Shown: positions 1-11,044 of the stretch, piece by piece
How the letters are laid out: each line of letters starts with the position of its first letter
Position numbering within the stretch: the stretch's first letter is position 1
Notes under the pieces: generated by a model
Told to the model about the DNA's origin: nothing
The model's input: only the letters and a program-made list of their open reading frames with translations
Databases searched by the model: none
Assembly: GCA_947650285.1 (NCBI GenBank)
Contig: CANTFL010001489.1
Coordinates: 216,850 to 280,849 of the forward strand
Length of the DNA: 64,000 nucleotides
Direction of reading: 5' to 3'
Source of the DNA: Hyaloperonospora brassicae
Lineage: Eukaryota; Oomycota; Peronosporomycetes; Peronosporales; Peronosporaceae
Translations under genes and position numbers: made by a program

Positions 1-1405
1 ATAAAGAGAACTAGAATGGAGAAGATTTCAACAATGGAACACTAAAATTAAGCGAAAGAGGAAATTGATGCTAACACGAGAAACTGACCAAGCGGAAATA
101 TAAGTGCGCAGTCAGATCGACACTGTGTGGCGACTAACGGCGCAGGGGACGACTATGGTAAAGCGACTATGAGAATCGCTGTAGAGAAACTGATCGCATT
201 CCCGTTATGTCCGAACCACTTTACGGTTGGCTACCCGGTACCACATCTGGTCAGATCGCGTCCATTGGACAGTCAGACTAAAATAGATATCAGATCGGGC
301 AGGTTGGGACCTGCGATCTTGGTCCAAGGTATGAGGCGGAAGGTAACGTTGGCGATCAGTTGATCAAGAAGGGAACCGCGATCAGCAAGGCAATCGCGAT
401 CAAGGAGGCGATCGAGATCGTGATCAGTAATCAGGTATATGATCGAGATTAAGTATGTGATCGAGATCAGGATGGTGTGGAGCACACAATGTGATCCGCG
501 ATCAGCGAGGCGATCACGACAAGGAAGCGATCGAGATCGTGATCAGTGATCAGGTATGTTTTCGTGATCGTGATCAGTGATCAGGTAGGTGATCGCGATC
601 AAGTTGATGTGAAGCCTACCTTGTGATCCACGATCAGCAAGGCGATCGCGATCGTGATCAGTGATCAGGTATGTGATCGCGATCAGACAAGTATATCAGG
701 TGTGGGCCACGCAAGTACAAGATCGCTACCGTCTAGAGAGAGCGACATGTGGCAAACGATGTCCAAGACATGAGGATAGGGATAGGGTTGTTGGGTTTTG
801 ATTGGTTAACACGAAACAGAGTTCATTTTGCTTCAAAGTATACGTGTCGACTTCTCCTCCGGGTGTATCATTAGCCACCCGACGTCAAGGAAAGGTTCAC
901 ATACTTTAATCAAGTGATATCCCTGGATTGTTTGGCCAGGGACTAAGATATTTCAAACAACACCCCAACTGCGACTGGACGCAGAAAACCATTTGTAATT
1001 GAGGAGCCAAGATCGCGAGACGGCTCAAGTGGTCAGAAGGCTCGCGAATCAAGGTCTACATTTGGACAAGGCGATCTGTTACAGATCAGGGTGACTCAAA
1101 TCGAGCACCCCACAAGCATCAAAGTGATCGCGTGACGAATTCTACGTGATCACACCAACCCCGATCGTGGTGTGAAGATTTCCACACCGTGATCGAACCT
1201 CGACCCCATCGCAAACACGGTCGAGTTTTCCATTGACACGAGTCCACCTGGAAGAGTACAACCCGCCCCACCGACCCATACACAAGGTGAGGAAGGCTAT
1301 CAAGAACACGTAATAGGAGTACCCCTTCCGTTGGTCGGTCGTCCGGGCGCCAGTGGAGAGTTGGGATCGACTCCTCAAAAGAGCGATCACCACTCCATCA
1401 CACAA
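1..1405 (+). mobile_element. LTR relic, GATC-rich (truncated by window start)
   Basis: No gene is visible. Between about 290 and 700 the DNA is a degenerate tandem array of GATC-containing units (gatcgcgatcaag, gatcgtgatcagtgatcagg). The stretch from about 770 to 1,405 is recognisably homologous, in the same order and orientation, to 51,020-51,613: shared blocks include the cgacttctcctccggg / cgacttctcctgggc segment, the ttgtttggccagg segment, gatcgcgagacg..caagtggtcagaagg, and the terminal tccgtt-gtcggtcg-cgggcgccag block. Both end in actcca-caca. I read it as the same long terminal repeat family as the nested copy at 50,410-51,613, older and more diverged. No internal coding region follows, so it is a solo or truncated LTR. 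Confidence 0.6.
290..700. repeat. Degenerate GATC tandem array
   Basis: Overlapping imperfect units rich in gatc, with recurrent gatcgtgatcagtgatcaggtatgt blocks, separated by near-identical spacers. It is internal to the LTR relic. A related but different array (gcgatccactctgga units) lies at the same relative place in the other LTR copies, so the array probably evolves fast within this LTR family. Confidence 0.7.
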
Positions 1406-2639
1406 TTGTATTTATTTGTATAAATTTAGAACTTAGTTGTACTCGCTCTTTGTCAGAAATACTTGATTTTGCCTAGAACGATGTGTCATATGCACTACAT
1501 AGAGTACACGCGGCAATCACACGCTTCCGATTTGAAAAAGTGATTGTTTTGGTTCTTTCGGTACCCTCCCTTTTCAGACGTGACTTTTTTACCTTTTCTA
1601 GAAAAGAAGTTTAAGATACGGATAGATGAATCCCCATTTTTGTTTGTCGGGACGAAACTTAGTTGTGAAGTTGATCCGTCAATACCATACAAGCACGTTT
1701 GACAATACTGACAAATAAAGTGGAGGTCTCTCATTGCTTGCAGTATTGCGTCATACGCGTAATAGATGGATCAGGTGTTGATAGTCAAAGAACGATCATA
1801 TGTTGCGATCCGCATAAGCCGTATATCTCGTATTGTATTGAACGATAACTCGCCAATCACTGGACATATCTCGGCATAAAACGACGTAGGTGGCTTGCAA
1901 CCTTCACGTTGATCGATTATTGAAGAAGTACATATACATACGGTAAAATCGATTGACGCAGTGGATTAGGTAGGACGGTCGAACTAGTACGTGGTGAGGT
2001 AGTGCTAATACCTGGATTTAAATCCTCGTAGTTGATAAATTCTCTACTGCAAAATAGTAGCGATAACGTCGGCAATGCCAAAAAATGCCGCTCTTGGGGT
2101 CCATATGTAGCGCAGATCATTATATTTTTTTCTGAAATAACATTTCTATTAGGTTAGATTTTGCCTTTATACAGTGGCTAGGCACAGTCATGGAAACAGT
2201 GGGTGGAACACCGTGATGTGCTTTTGAGAACCGTAATGTATATAATGGAGGTTAAAACCCTCCATTTTCTTTTATTTATTCCCAATATCGACGATGAATG
2301 ATCTTCGAATAGTTTAAGAAATGCATATATTTGTTTGGCTGAACTAAATATTTCCACGTCGAGTATGGTCCGATTTTAGGATAGTGGATGCCGACACTGG
2401 ATTAATACTGATAGTGCCGTATATGATATTGTTCGTGCTTTTTGAATTGTAAAAATTTTGTAATGATTAATTGGGATCAAGGGGTACTCACGTGGGATTT
2501 GAGGAACCAACTATATTTAACAATTCTATTCGTACTTGTCAATAACATTTTATGGTTCTTATCGTGGCATCGGCTTCTGGTGGTTGAGTAAATAATCATT
2601 GCTGATTTACTGACCTTGTAATACTAATTTCACTTAAAT
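1406..2639. other. Intergenic, no gene recognised
   Basis: AT-rich sequence with frequent stops in all frames. I see no domain, no repeat shared with the rest of the window and no RNA gene. Confidence 0.5.
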
Positions 2640-3670
2640 CTCCAGGATGGAAGGTCATCCAATGTTGGAGACGTACGTCAAATGGGTAACACGTAGATTA
2701 TTACGCTAATTTGACGCAATCTTCTTGATGTCGCAATGATTTTGAGCATTGCCGCTCTCTACAAAGATGCTAAACGTTTGGCTACTCAAATCAATTTGTA
2801 TTACAGTTTAGATACCGGTAATGAGGAGCGTGGAGAAAGCTGATGAAGCAGTGGACGTAACTAATTTAATAGCGACGATGAAAAAACGAGACAGCCAACG
2901 TTTATGTTGGAAATGAAGATGTCTATCATTCACTTACACTTACTGACTTGAAGAGGATACAAGAAGGATGCGGATACGTGGTCCAAGGCTTTGTCAAGAA
3001 AACTTTAACGGCATTACTTACCAATAGGTCATTTTAGCAATGTATATAGCTAAAATGACCTATTAATGTCTCGTGCCTTGACAAGCGGACCCTTCTTGTA
3101 TCCTCTTCAAGTCAGTAGTGTAAGTGAATGATAGACATCTTCATTTCCAACATAAACGTTGGCTGTCTCGTTTTTTCATCGTCTGCGTCCATATTACCGG
3201 TATCTAAACTGTAATACAAAATTGATTAGCCAAACGTTTAGCATCTTTGTGAGCGGCAATGGCATCGGCCGACATCAGAAGATTGCGTCAAATTGGCGTA
3301 ATAATCTACGTGTTACCCATTTGACGCAATCTTCTTGATGTCGCAATGATTTTGAGCATTGCCGCTCTCTACAAAGATGCTAAACGTTTGGCTACTCAAA
3401 TCAATTTGTATTACAGTTTAGATACCGGTAATGAGGAGCGTGGAGAAAGCTGATGAAGCAGTGGACGTAACTAATTTAATAGCGACGATGAAAAAACGAG
3501 ACAGCCAACGTTTATGTTGGAAATGAAGATGTCTATCATTCACTTACACTTACTGACTTGAAGAGGATACAAGAAGGATGCGGATACGTGGTCCAAGGCT
3601 TTGTCAAGAAAACTTTAACGGCATTACTTACCAATAGGTCATTTTAGCAATGTATATAGCTAAAATTCAA
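2640..3670. repeat. Direct/inverted/direct foldback repeat
   Basis: A block of about 346 bp at 2,711-3,056 recurs essentially unchanged at 3,321-3,666 (offset 610). Between them, about 3,054-3,330 is the reverse complement of the same block with some differences and a shortened middle. The unit contains a short open frame ending in a stop after the segment DLKRIQEGCGYVVQG on the + strand (about 2,951-3,037), which looks like the decayed C-terminus of a protein I cannot name. The arrangement is that of a foldback-type element or of two nested insertions. Confidence 0.75.
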
Positions 3671-3973
3671 CCGAATTCGATGTATTTTTTATATCTTGTA
3701 AGCGTGCCAAAAACGCACTGATAGAACTGAAATAGCGAGTTAAAATAGCGAAAAATAAATGTCAAATAGTAAGTATTCCTAGCCAAATAATGTTATTTTT
3801 TAAATATGTGGCCATAAGCTCGTGTGTGTTTTGTTTTAGATAATCATCTATCAGAAAAATTGATAAAGCGGTAATGTTGAGCGCCACTGCCGCCATATTT
3901 GTAGCAATACACTTCATATTTTGAACAAATCGGTTGGTATTGGTTTTGCGATAACAGCTCGTTAAAAGACATT

Positions 3974-4007
<34 letters not shown>

Positions 4008-5200
4008 CATCGACACGTGATGCATACATATATATTTGTTTGTGTTTGACAGTAAGAAGTTTGATGACTCAAAACCTTTTCATAAGAATTTAAAAGCTTC
4101 TACGAAGACATTATATATCATGCAAATACAAGCTCTTCAATTTTAGTATCAAGATAAGCACTGTAATGTATATCAGTCTATACCAGCTAAAATGGGGTAA
4201 ATGGCGTTTAAGCTTTCCCATACTGTTATACTGATCAACGCTAATAAATACTAGTAGAAGGGAAACGGGAGCAAAAGAGACTCATGAACGATCCCGATGA
4301 CGCATGCTTTACAATCTAGACCAATGGTTTATCAAAGCATTATCACACGAGTCGAGGATGCGATATTGCGTGAAATGGAGACCAAAAAGGTGAGTTAATA
4401 CAGCATTTTCATGTGCTGTGTAAAATGAACATAATTCGACGTTACTGCTGCTCGGAAGAAGTGTGGTGGAAGTTGTCGGCTACGAGGTAAGATAACACTG
4501 CGTGTATGCTATTAGATAGTTTGTTGCAAAGTCGGTCAAAATACAATCGGTTGTGCTTCGATACAATTAAAGTGACACTAATTAAGCCAATTTATTGAGC
4601 CACTATCCACTGTCAATCACCGATCGGGTTCTGATCCGGCCTACCTCTTTAGTTTCCCATTAGCTTACCTTGCACCTCAACGGCCAGGTTCAGGGTTCTA
4701 GAGATCACGAAAAGGTCTCTAAGATCACAAACATCCCGCTGATAACACAGAAAAATGCTGCGATTCGATGTAACGACCGCTGATTTGCGGTTAACAAACT
4801 GAATTACGATCGAAATAAGTTTATTTGTCGCGATCTGCAATACTGATATTAATTCCATATGTTACCCTATCAGCGGCTGCGATTTGTTATGAAAAAATCC
4901 GCGATGTGATGAGCAAAGGCATTGAATGAATAAATCTGCACAGTTTCATACTTCTACACCCAAAATGTTTTTATTTATGAGCTTTCTTGAATAAATATTG
5001 TTTAGTCATTTCATGTTTTATTCTTACTTAGACTCAAGATATACAATTTATGAAGCATTTAAATATAGGAAAAAGAGGGATATACGGAACAAATTTAGTT
5101 ATCACAAAGCTAATGGTTCTCACGTTAAACTAAATGATATGGTGGTAATTTGCATATATAATCTTATATAAATAAAATTTAACCTGAAAGCTTAAAAATG
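3671..5200. other. AT-rich intergenic DNA, no gene recognised
   Basis: No coding region I can support. It contains the TA microsatellite listed separately. Short open frames here have no recognisable similarity. Confidence 0.5.
3974..4006. repeat. (TA)n microsatellite
   Basis: About 15 uninterrupted TA units, seen directly. Confidence 0.95.
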
Positions 5201-7595
5201 CCGTTAAAATACTTTTAATTTATACATTAATTTTTTAAAATAACACAAACGTACATTTATAATAGCTCGAGACAGGTCAAGCAGATTATGTGCTGTTAGA
5301 AGATGTTGTTCATGACAGGTTATTGAAGCTCTAGTCCCAACTGAAAGACCTCTTACAAGTCCTGGGCAACAGCACCTAATTTCCTGACAAGCTGACAGGT
5401 GGGATGAGGAAGAGACAAGTTTACATATAGAACGGAGGAGACGATCGCCATGTCGGACCATCAAGTGGAGATGATAGGTGCGGCAGCGACGTACGGACAT
5501 CATATGAACCAGGACCAGCATACGGTGATAAACACGCTGGATATGGGTCAAGTGTAACTTGGCCAGGTCAAGTTGCACTGCTGGCCATTAACGTATGACA
5601 GGGTTAAGTAGAGACAGTTGTTAACACTCAACATATTTTACGTTTACTTACACAGCTACTGCACAAGTGCAAACGACTACGTCAACGTCTAACATGTGCA
5701 TCATCCCAGCTTCCATATAAGTTTGAAAGTTATTATAAGGCGGAGTTAATTTTACTGTCAGACAGGCGAAGATTTGTTTCGAAGCAACTGATGTTTCTCG
5801 CTGGTATGCGTAGACCTACCGCGTCTTTTTGCATAATCAACCCATAATTATATTGACCAGGGGTCGACAACATCTCTTACCACAACCTCACTTGCGCTCG
5901 AAGTGGACACGCAAGTAAGGCGAGGGCACGGCCGAAAACTAAGTGTGCACCACGATGCAAATGGTCAATACGCATTCAAGATTCTAGTAGCCAAAAGACA
6001 AGATCGCGGCTGCTGGACTAAGACACCTCAGAAGGTACTCGCGACTGCAAAATAATTTTTTTCGATTGCACCTTTACCTACAAATACTGAGATCGGCGTT
6101 TAACTTTGTAGCAGAGAAAGATAAGTGCGATACGCCTTGAATACGGTTGATACGATGGAATGGAGGTCATCCCTACAATAATAAGTCAACTTCTCTGTTA
6201 GTAGCTCATCGAGGCCCAATGGTTGCGCTCAGATCTCATTAAGAATTTCGCAATCAATACGACGCCGCTCCTGGAGGCGAGACATCAGTTTGATGGGTAA
6301 ATTTATACTTCGCTCTGAGGAACGAATACTATTCTCGCACTTGATGGAAAGACGAAGCTTAAAAGCAACATCGGACAGAGGAAATCCTCAGAAAATTACA
6401 CCTTTACATTCACTGGCCGAACTATTGACGTCGCATCCGGGGTAAAGTATATTTTTATGGCATCGGTGTGCTCGCACACGAAGGTCGAAACAGCGCCGTT
6501 TTCCAGAGCAGCATAAAGCGTCGTCCGTGCACGCCCGATATAATCATCACATGGCTACTTTTCGAAAACCGTCGAACACGTTATGATGCCTTTTAGCTCG
6601 CTACATACTGAACTCCTTTCTTCGCGACGACGACTCATTCACAGCATAGCGACCTTGTGCTTCAAACGAGCAATAATCTCTATCCGCTCCAGCGGGAATT
6701 GCTACAGGGGGCATTCGGAATTCGCATTTGATTGCTTTGTTTGTTTACATATTGATGGCATGTAGAATGAATATCATTCGATCGTAAGCAAGATGATACG
6801 GTTGACGCGGCAAAAATATAAATCTCCGTTTGGAGTGCACTCGACGACAATTGTCTAGCTCTCCATCTGTGTGCGTATCATAGGCGGGCCGACTCGCACT
6901 GTGAAGCGTACACTCATAAGGAGGCTTTTCTCGTTACGTTTGCCAAACTAGTCAATTGAAAGCTGCCGCTTGCCACTTTTCATCATACTCTGCTCACGCG
7001 ACTGCAATGCTTTATCCTGGACAAGACAACCCGAGTCTAAGAGGACGTCTTACCTGGCAAGATTAAACGAATCTAGTTTTTGCACTCATAGGGGCATCAA
7101 CTGGGCGTTTCTTCGTTCGTGATGACTCGCAGTTCACGACCGCAACATCGTATCACATTTGTTAGGGCCTTTCACCTAAAACGCCCGTCAAATAAAGCCT
7201 CATGCATGAATTTATGTACACTGTGTGGGTCTCTCTTTTTACCATCCTGGCGATAAGCAACTTTGTGCAGACGATTCGTACTTGAGGTCTGATATGTGAA
7301 CTACGAAGACCTGTCGCAAGTCTCGTGCGCGTTCACGATGTCTTACGTATCTCGATTTTTAGCTCCCCATTTCCGCAAAAAAGGTCCCGGCTGCCTCCTC
7401 ACAAAAGTAGTCGCTCCACTGCGGACCGCCTCCGAAACGAGCCCAAACCTGCCGGGTTCGAGCAGACCCGTTCTCCCAACTATCTATACCGTCCAATCAC
7501 CGGTCTCGTCGTCGCCGCCACTTCCCATTTGATCTGCTCGCGCGTACCAACCGCCTGCCTCACTCGCCCCCTCTTCCGTGCGTCGGCCTCCCACG
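5201..7595. other. Intergenic, degenerate; holds importin beta 5' flank
   Basis: I found no gene. A 124-codon minus frame at 5,204-5,578 has low-complexity His/Leu/Arg content and no recognisable domain. The last 250 bp form the upstream region of importin beta; an Inr-like ccatttc lies at about 7,367-7,373 followed by an A-run, a plausible but imperfect oomycete start-site motif. Confidence 0.45.
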
Positions 7596-10392
7596 ATGGA
7601 CGTCTCCTCCGCCTTGATCAACACCCAAAGCCCCGGTACGCACCGACTGTATCCACCTGCAGCCACTTCCCCTCTGTAGTGTCCTCTCGTATCGTACGGT
7701 GTTGTGTGCTTCTCACCCCATCTGCCTCTCGCTAACTACCTATCTGTACCCATTGTCTTTGACTGTGTGTGCAATTAGACGTCGCGCTGCGGCAACAGGC
7801 CGAAGAGTTCTTGAACAATGCACTGCAGCAGCAGATGGGACAGCTCATGGTGACGCTCGTCCAGGCGCTGGCGGCCGAAGACTTTGCCGTGGTGGGCCGC
7901 CAGGCCGCTGGTCTCTACCTCAAGAACGTGCTGGACGCCAAAGACAGCGCGCTGCAGCAGCAGAAGATCAACGCGTGGATGGCCATTGACCCGGCGCTGC
8001 GCACGCTGATCAAGGACGGCGCGCTCAGTGTACTGCAGTCGAGCGACCCCGTGGCGCGCCACACGAGCGCCCAGTTGGTGGCCAAGATTGGCAGCATTGA
8101 GCTGCCTGCCAAGCAGTGGCCGACGCTGCTCGAGTCGCTGCTGCAGAACGTGACCAGTAGCAGCGAAGGCGGCATACACGCCACGCTCGAGTGTCTCGGC
8201 TACCTGTGCGACGAGCTGGAAGAGAACACCATTGACGAGCAGGATACCAATCGTATCTTGACGGCCATTGTGGATGGCATTCGTGCTGACCGGCCACCGG
8301 CTATTCGCCTTGCGGCCGTGACAGCCTTGCGGAACAGTCTCGAGTTTGTGAGTGAGAACTTCAAGCGCAAACAAGAGCGCGATCACCTGATGCAAAAGAT
8401 CTGCGAAGCAACACAGTCTTCGGATCTGCGGACCCGAGTGGTAGCGTACGAGTGCATCGCTGCTATTGCAACAATGTACTACGAATACCTCGCAGAGTAC
8501 ATGGAGACACTGTGCAAGCTGACGTTCAACGCCATTACAAGCGACCAGGACGAAGTGGGCCTGCAGTCGCTTGAATTTTGGTCGTCTATGTGCGATGTGG
8601 AGCTCGACCTGATTGAGGAAATGAACTACGCAGAGCTCGAGGGCCGCACTGATTTCGTTCCCTGCAATTATTACGTGCAGACGGTGTTGAGTACGCTCAT
8701 CCCACTGCTCACGGAAACGCTCAAGAAACAGGAGGATGACCAGGACGAAGACTCGTGGAATCTCTCGATGGCTGCCGCAACGTGCCTTGCTCTGGTGGCT
8801 CAGGTGGTTGGTGATGCCTGTGTAGACCTCACCATGACGTTCATAACGCGAAACATTGAGAGCAACGAATGGCGGTCGAAAGAGGCCGCTATCATGGCGT
8901 TTGGCTCGATTTTGGACGGCCCCGACTCGGCCAAGATTGCCCCGCTTGTGCGTCAGGCGCTCGGCTTCCTGATGAGCTGCATGAAGTTTGACGACATCTT
9001 GGTTCGCGACACAACAGCCTGGACGCTTGGCCGTATTTGCGAGCTGCATTATCGATGTATCAGTGGCGAGATGTTGCCTGGACTGATGCAGCTCCTGCTC
9101 GAAGGGTTGGACCAGGAACCGCGTGTGTCGCACAATGTCTGTTACGCCATCCACAATATCGTGAAAGCCTTTGAGGAGTCAGTGGAAGCTGCGCATATGC
9201 TGACCCCGTACTTCAGTACACTGTTTGACAAGCTACTCGAAACCAGTGCCCGCCCGAATGCTACGGAGAGCAACTTGCGCGGGTCAGCGTATGAGGCCTT
9301 GAATGTGTTGGTGCAAGCTGGCGCTGATGAGGTAAACCAGCACATCATGTTGCGTCTCCCCGTGGTGCTGGACCGCTTGGAACAAAGCATCAAGACGTTG
9401 ATCGAGAACCCAGACATCCTTCAGGACGATCAGGCTGGTCTGCAGGCATTGCTATGCGGTGTGTTGATTGCTGCCATCCAGAAGCTGAATACCGATATCG
9501 AGCCGTTAGCAGACCGCATCATGCAGGCGCTTCTACAAGTGTTCTCCACGCGGAATGCTGCTGCTGCAGAAGATGCTTTTATGGTTGCAGGAGCTCTGGC
9601 GAATGTCGTTGGTCCCAAGTTTGAAGTGTACATGCAGTACTTTGGCCCAGTGGTGCTGATGGGCTTGAAGAACAGCGAGGAGTATATGGTTTGCAGTGTC
9701 GCGGTTGGTGTCGTGGGTGACCTGTGTCGTGCTCTGGAGGGCAAGATCCTGCCGATGTGTGACGAGATTGTGGCTGCTCTGATCGAGATTTTGAACAACC
9801 CCATGCTCGATCGCTCGGTGAAGCCACCAGTCCTATCTTGCTTTGGCGACATTGCACTCGCTGTTGAAGGCGATTATGAGCGCTATGCGGCGTCTTCGCT
9901 CCAGGTGATTCTACAGGCCGCGGGCGCGTGCGGATCTATTGCAACGGACGACGAAGAAGTGGTGGAGTATATGAACCAGCTGCGCGAAAGTGTGCTGGAG
10001 GCGCTGACAGGTATTGTGCAAGGTCTGGGAGCTGCCAACAAGGCGACTATAGTGGTAGAGTGCGCGCCACAGATTGGAGCTTTCCTGGCCACGTTGTCGA
10101 ACGACCTTGCAACGCGTTCGGACGCTGTGACGACGGGTGCGGTGGGACTGATTGGGTACGTGAACGGTTTTGAGTGTATGCGGATGGTGGTATCTGATGG
10201 ATGGTAATGTGCGTGTGGTTGTGAACGTAAAGTGACATGGCCCAAGCGCTAGGCAAGGCAGTGGAAACGGTGCTCCACCAGCAGTTTGCGGTACAGCTCG
10301 TGAGTGAGTGTGCAAACAACGCGCAGAACCCGCAGGCGCAGCAGTTGGCAGCGTGGACGCAGAAAGTGATCATGGACTTGCAGTCGAACTAA
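7596..10392 (+). CDS. Importin subunit beta (karyopherin beta-1)
   Basis: Nuclear import receptor: binds importin alpha or cargo directly, docks on FG nucleoporins and is released by RanGTP. My model has three exons: 7,596-7,635, 7,779-10,155 and 10,233-10,392, with GT..AG introns of 143 and 77 bp, giving 2,577 bp and 858 residues, the usual size for this family. The first exon supplies the N-terminus (MDVSSALINTQSP) that joins to DVALRQQAEEFLNN, the conserved first HEAT helix; the single long frame alone would miss it. The last intron splits GLIG|D within the conserved AVGLIGD motif and restores a C-terminus ending KVIMDLQSN. The whole chain is HEAT-type helical repeats, with an acidic loop near residue 335 (EDDQDEDSW) as expected of importin beta. 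It is convergent with the TFIP11 gene downstream. Confidence 0.93.
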
Positions 10393-11044
10393 ACATGTTT
10401 CAGCGCGGACGTTCGACTCCATTTTGCTCGTGTCTGCCTCCTGCACACACTGACGAATGGAGTCGATGATGGGACCAACTTGCGTGTGGAACTGATGCCT
10501 TGTCGGCCCTCTGGCTGACTTGAGCTGGCGCGGGGTTGACTGCGTTCTTGCTTGCAGTTGCTAGTTGCCTTTTGCAATCAGCAGCTCAAGCGGGGCGTAC
10601 GTCACCTCGTCGACTGGATGACAGGTGTACGCGTCGGCGGTCTTACATGTGAGTAATACTTTATTCGACGTGCTGGTGGTATTTATCGGGAGTGTCGAGA
10701 TTATTAGGTGGCTGCGCCAGTGCAGCGCCCCCACCGCTGGCGGCATAAGAGCGTCAAGTGCATAAGTCGTGCCCGCGTGCTTGTTTTCCCCAACTGGGAA
10801 GATCGGCGCGAAGGCGGACGTCGCTTGGCTGCTCGTGGGTGGAGTTGGTAGGAAGTTGTAAGATGTCGCGTTCATCGAGAAGACGAGATAAGGTTAATTG
10901 CACGACGCATCCGACCTGCTCGGTTGCTTTCTCTTCTTTCTTGCTATATTTGTTATTGCATCGAGCAGATTGGTACGCCAATAGCTACGAGCCAACGAGG
11001 GCAGCGAACATGCTGTGTGTCTATTGTTATGTGATGTGAAATAC
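10393..11044. other. Intergenic between convergent genes
   Basis: About 650 bp between the 3' ends of importin beta (+) and TFIP11 (-). It should hold both 3' UTRs. Nothing else recognisable. Confidence 0.5.

Noticed and set aside
5204..5578. 124-codon minus frame as a gene
   Set aside because: No domain, odd His/Leu/Cys content, no start-site motif; a short + frame (ATG at 5,450) overlaps it with equal support.
7775..9154. 459-codon minus frame inside importin beta
   Set aside because: Antisense shadow of a GC-rich, HEAT-repeat coding exon; composition is His/Arg/Gln-rich with no domain.
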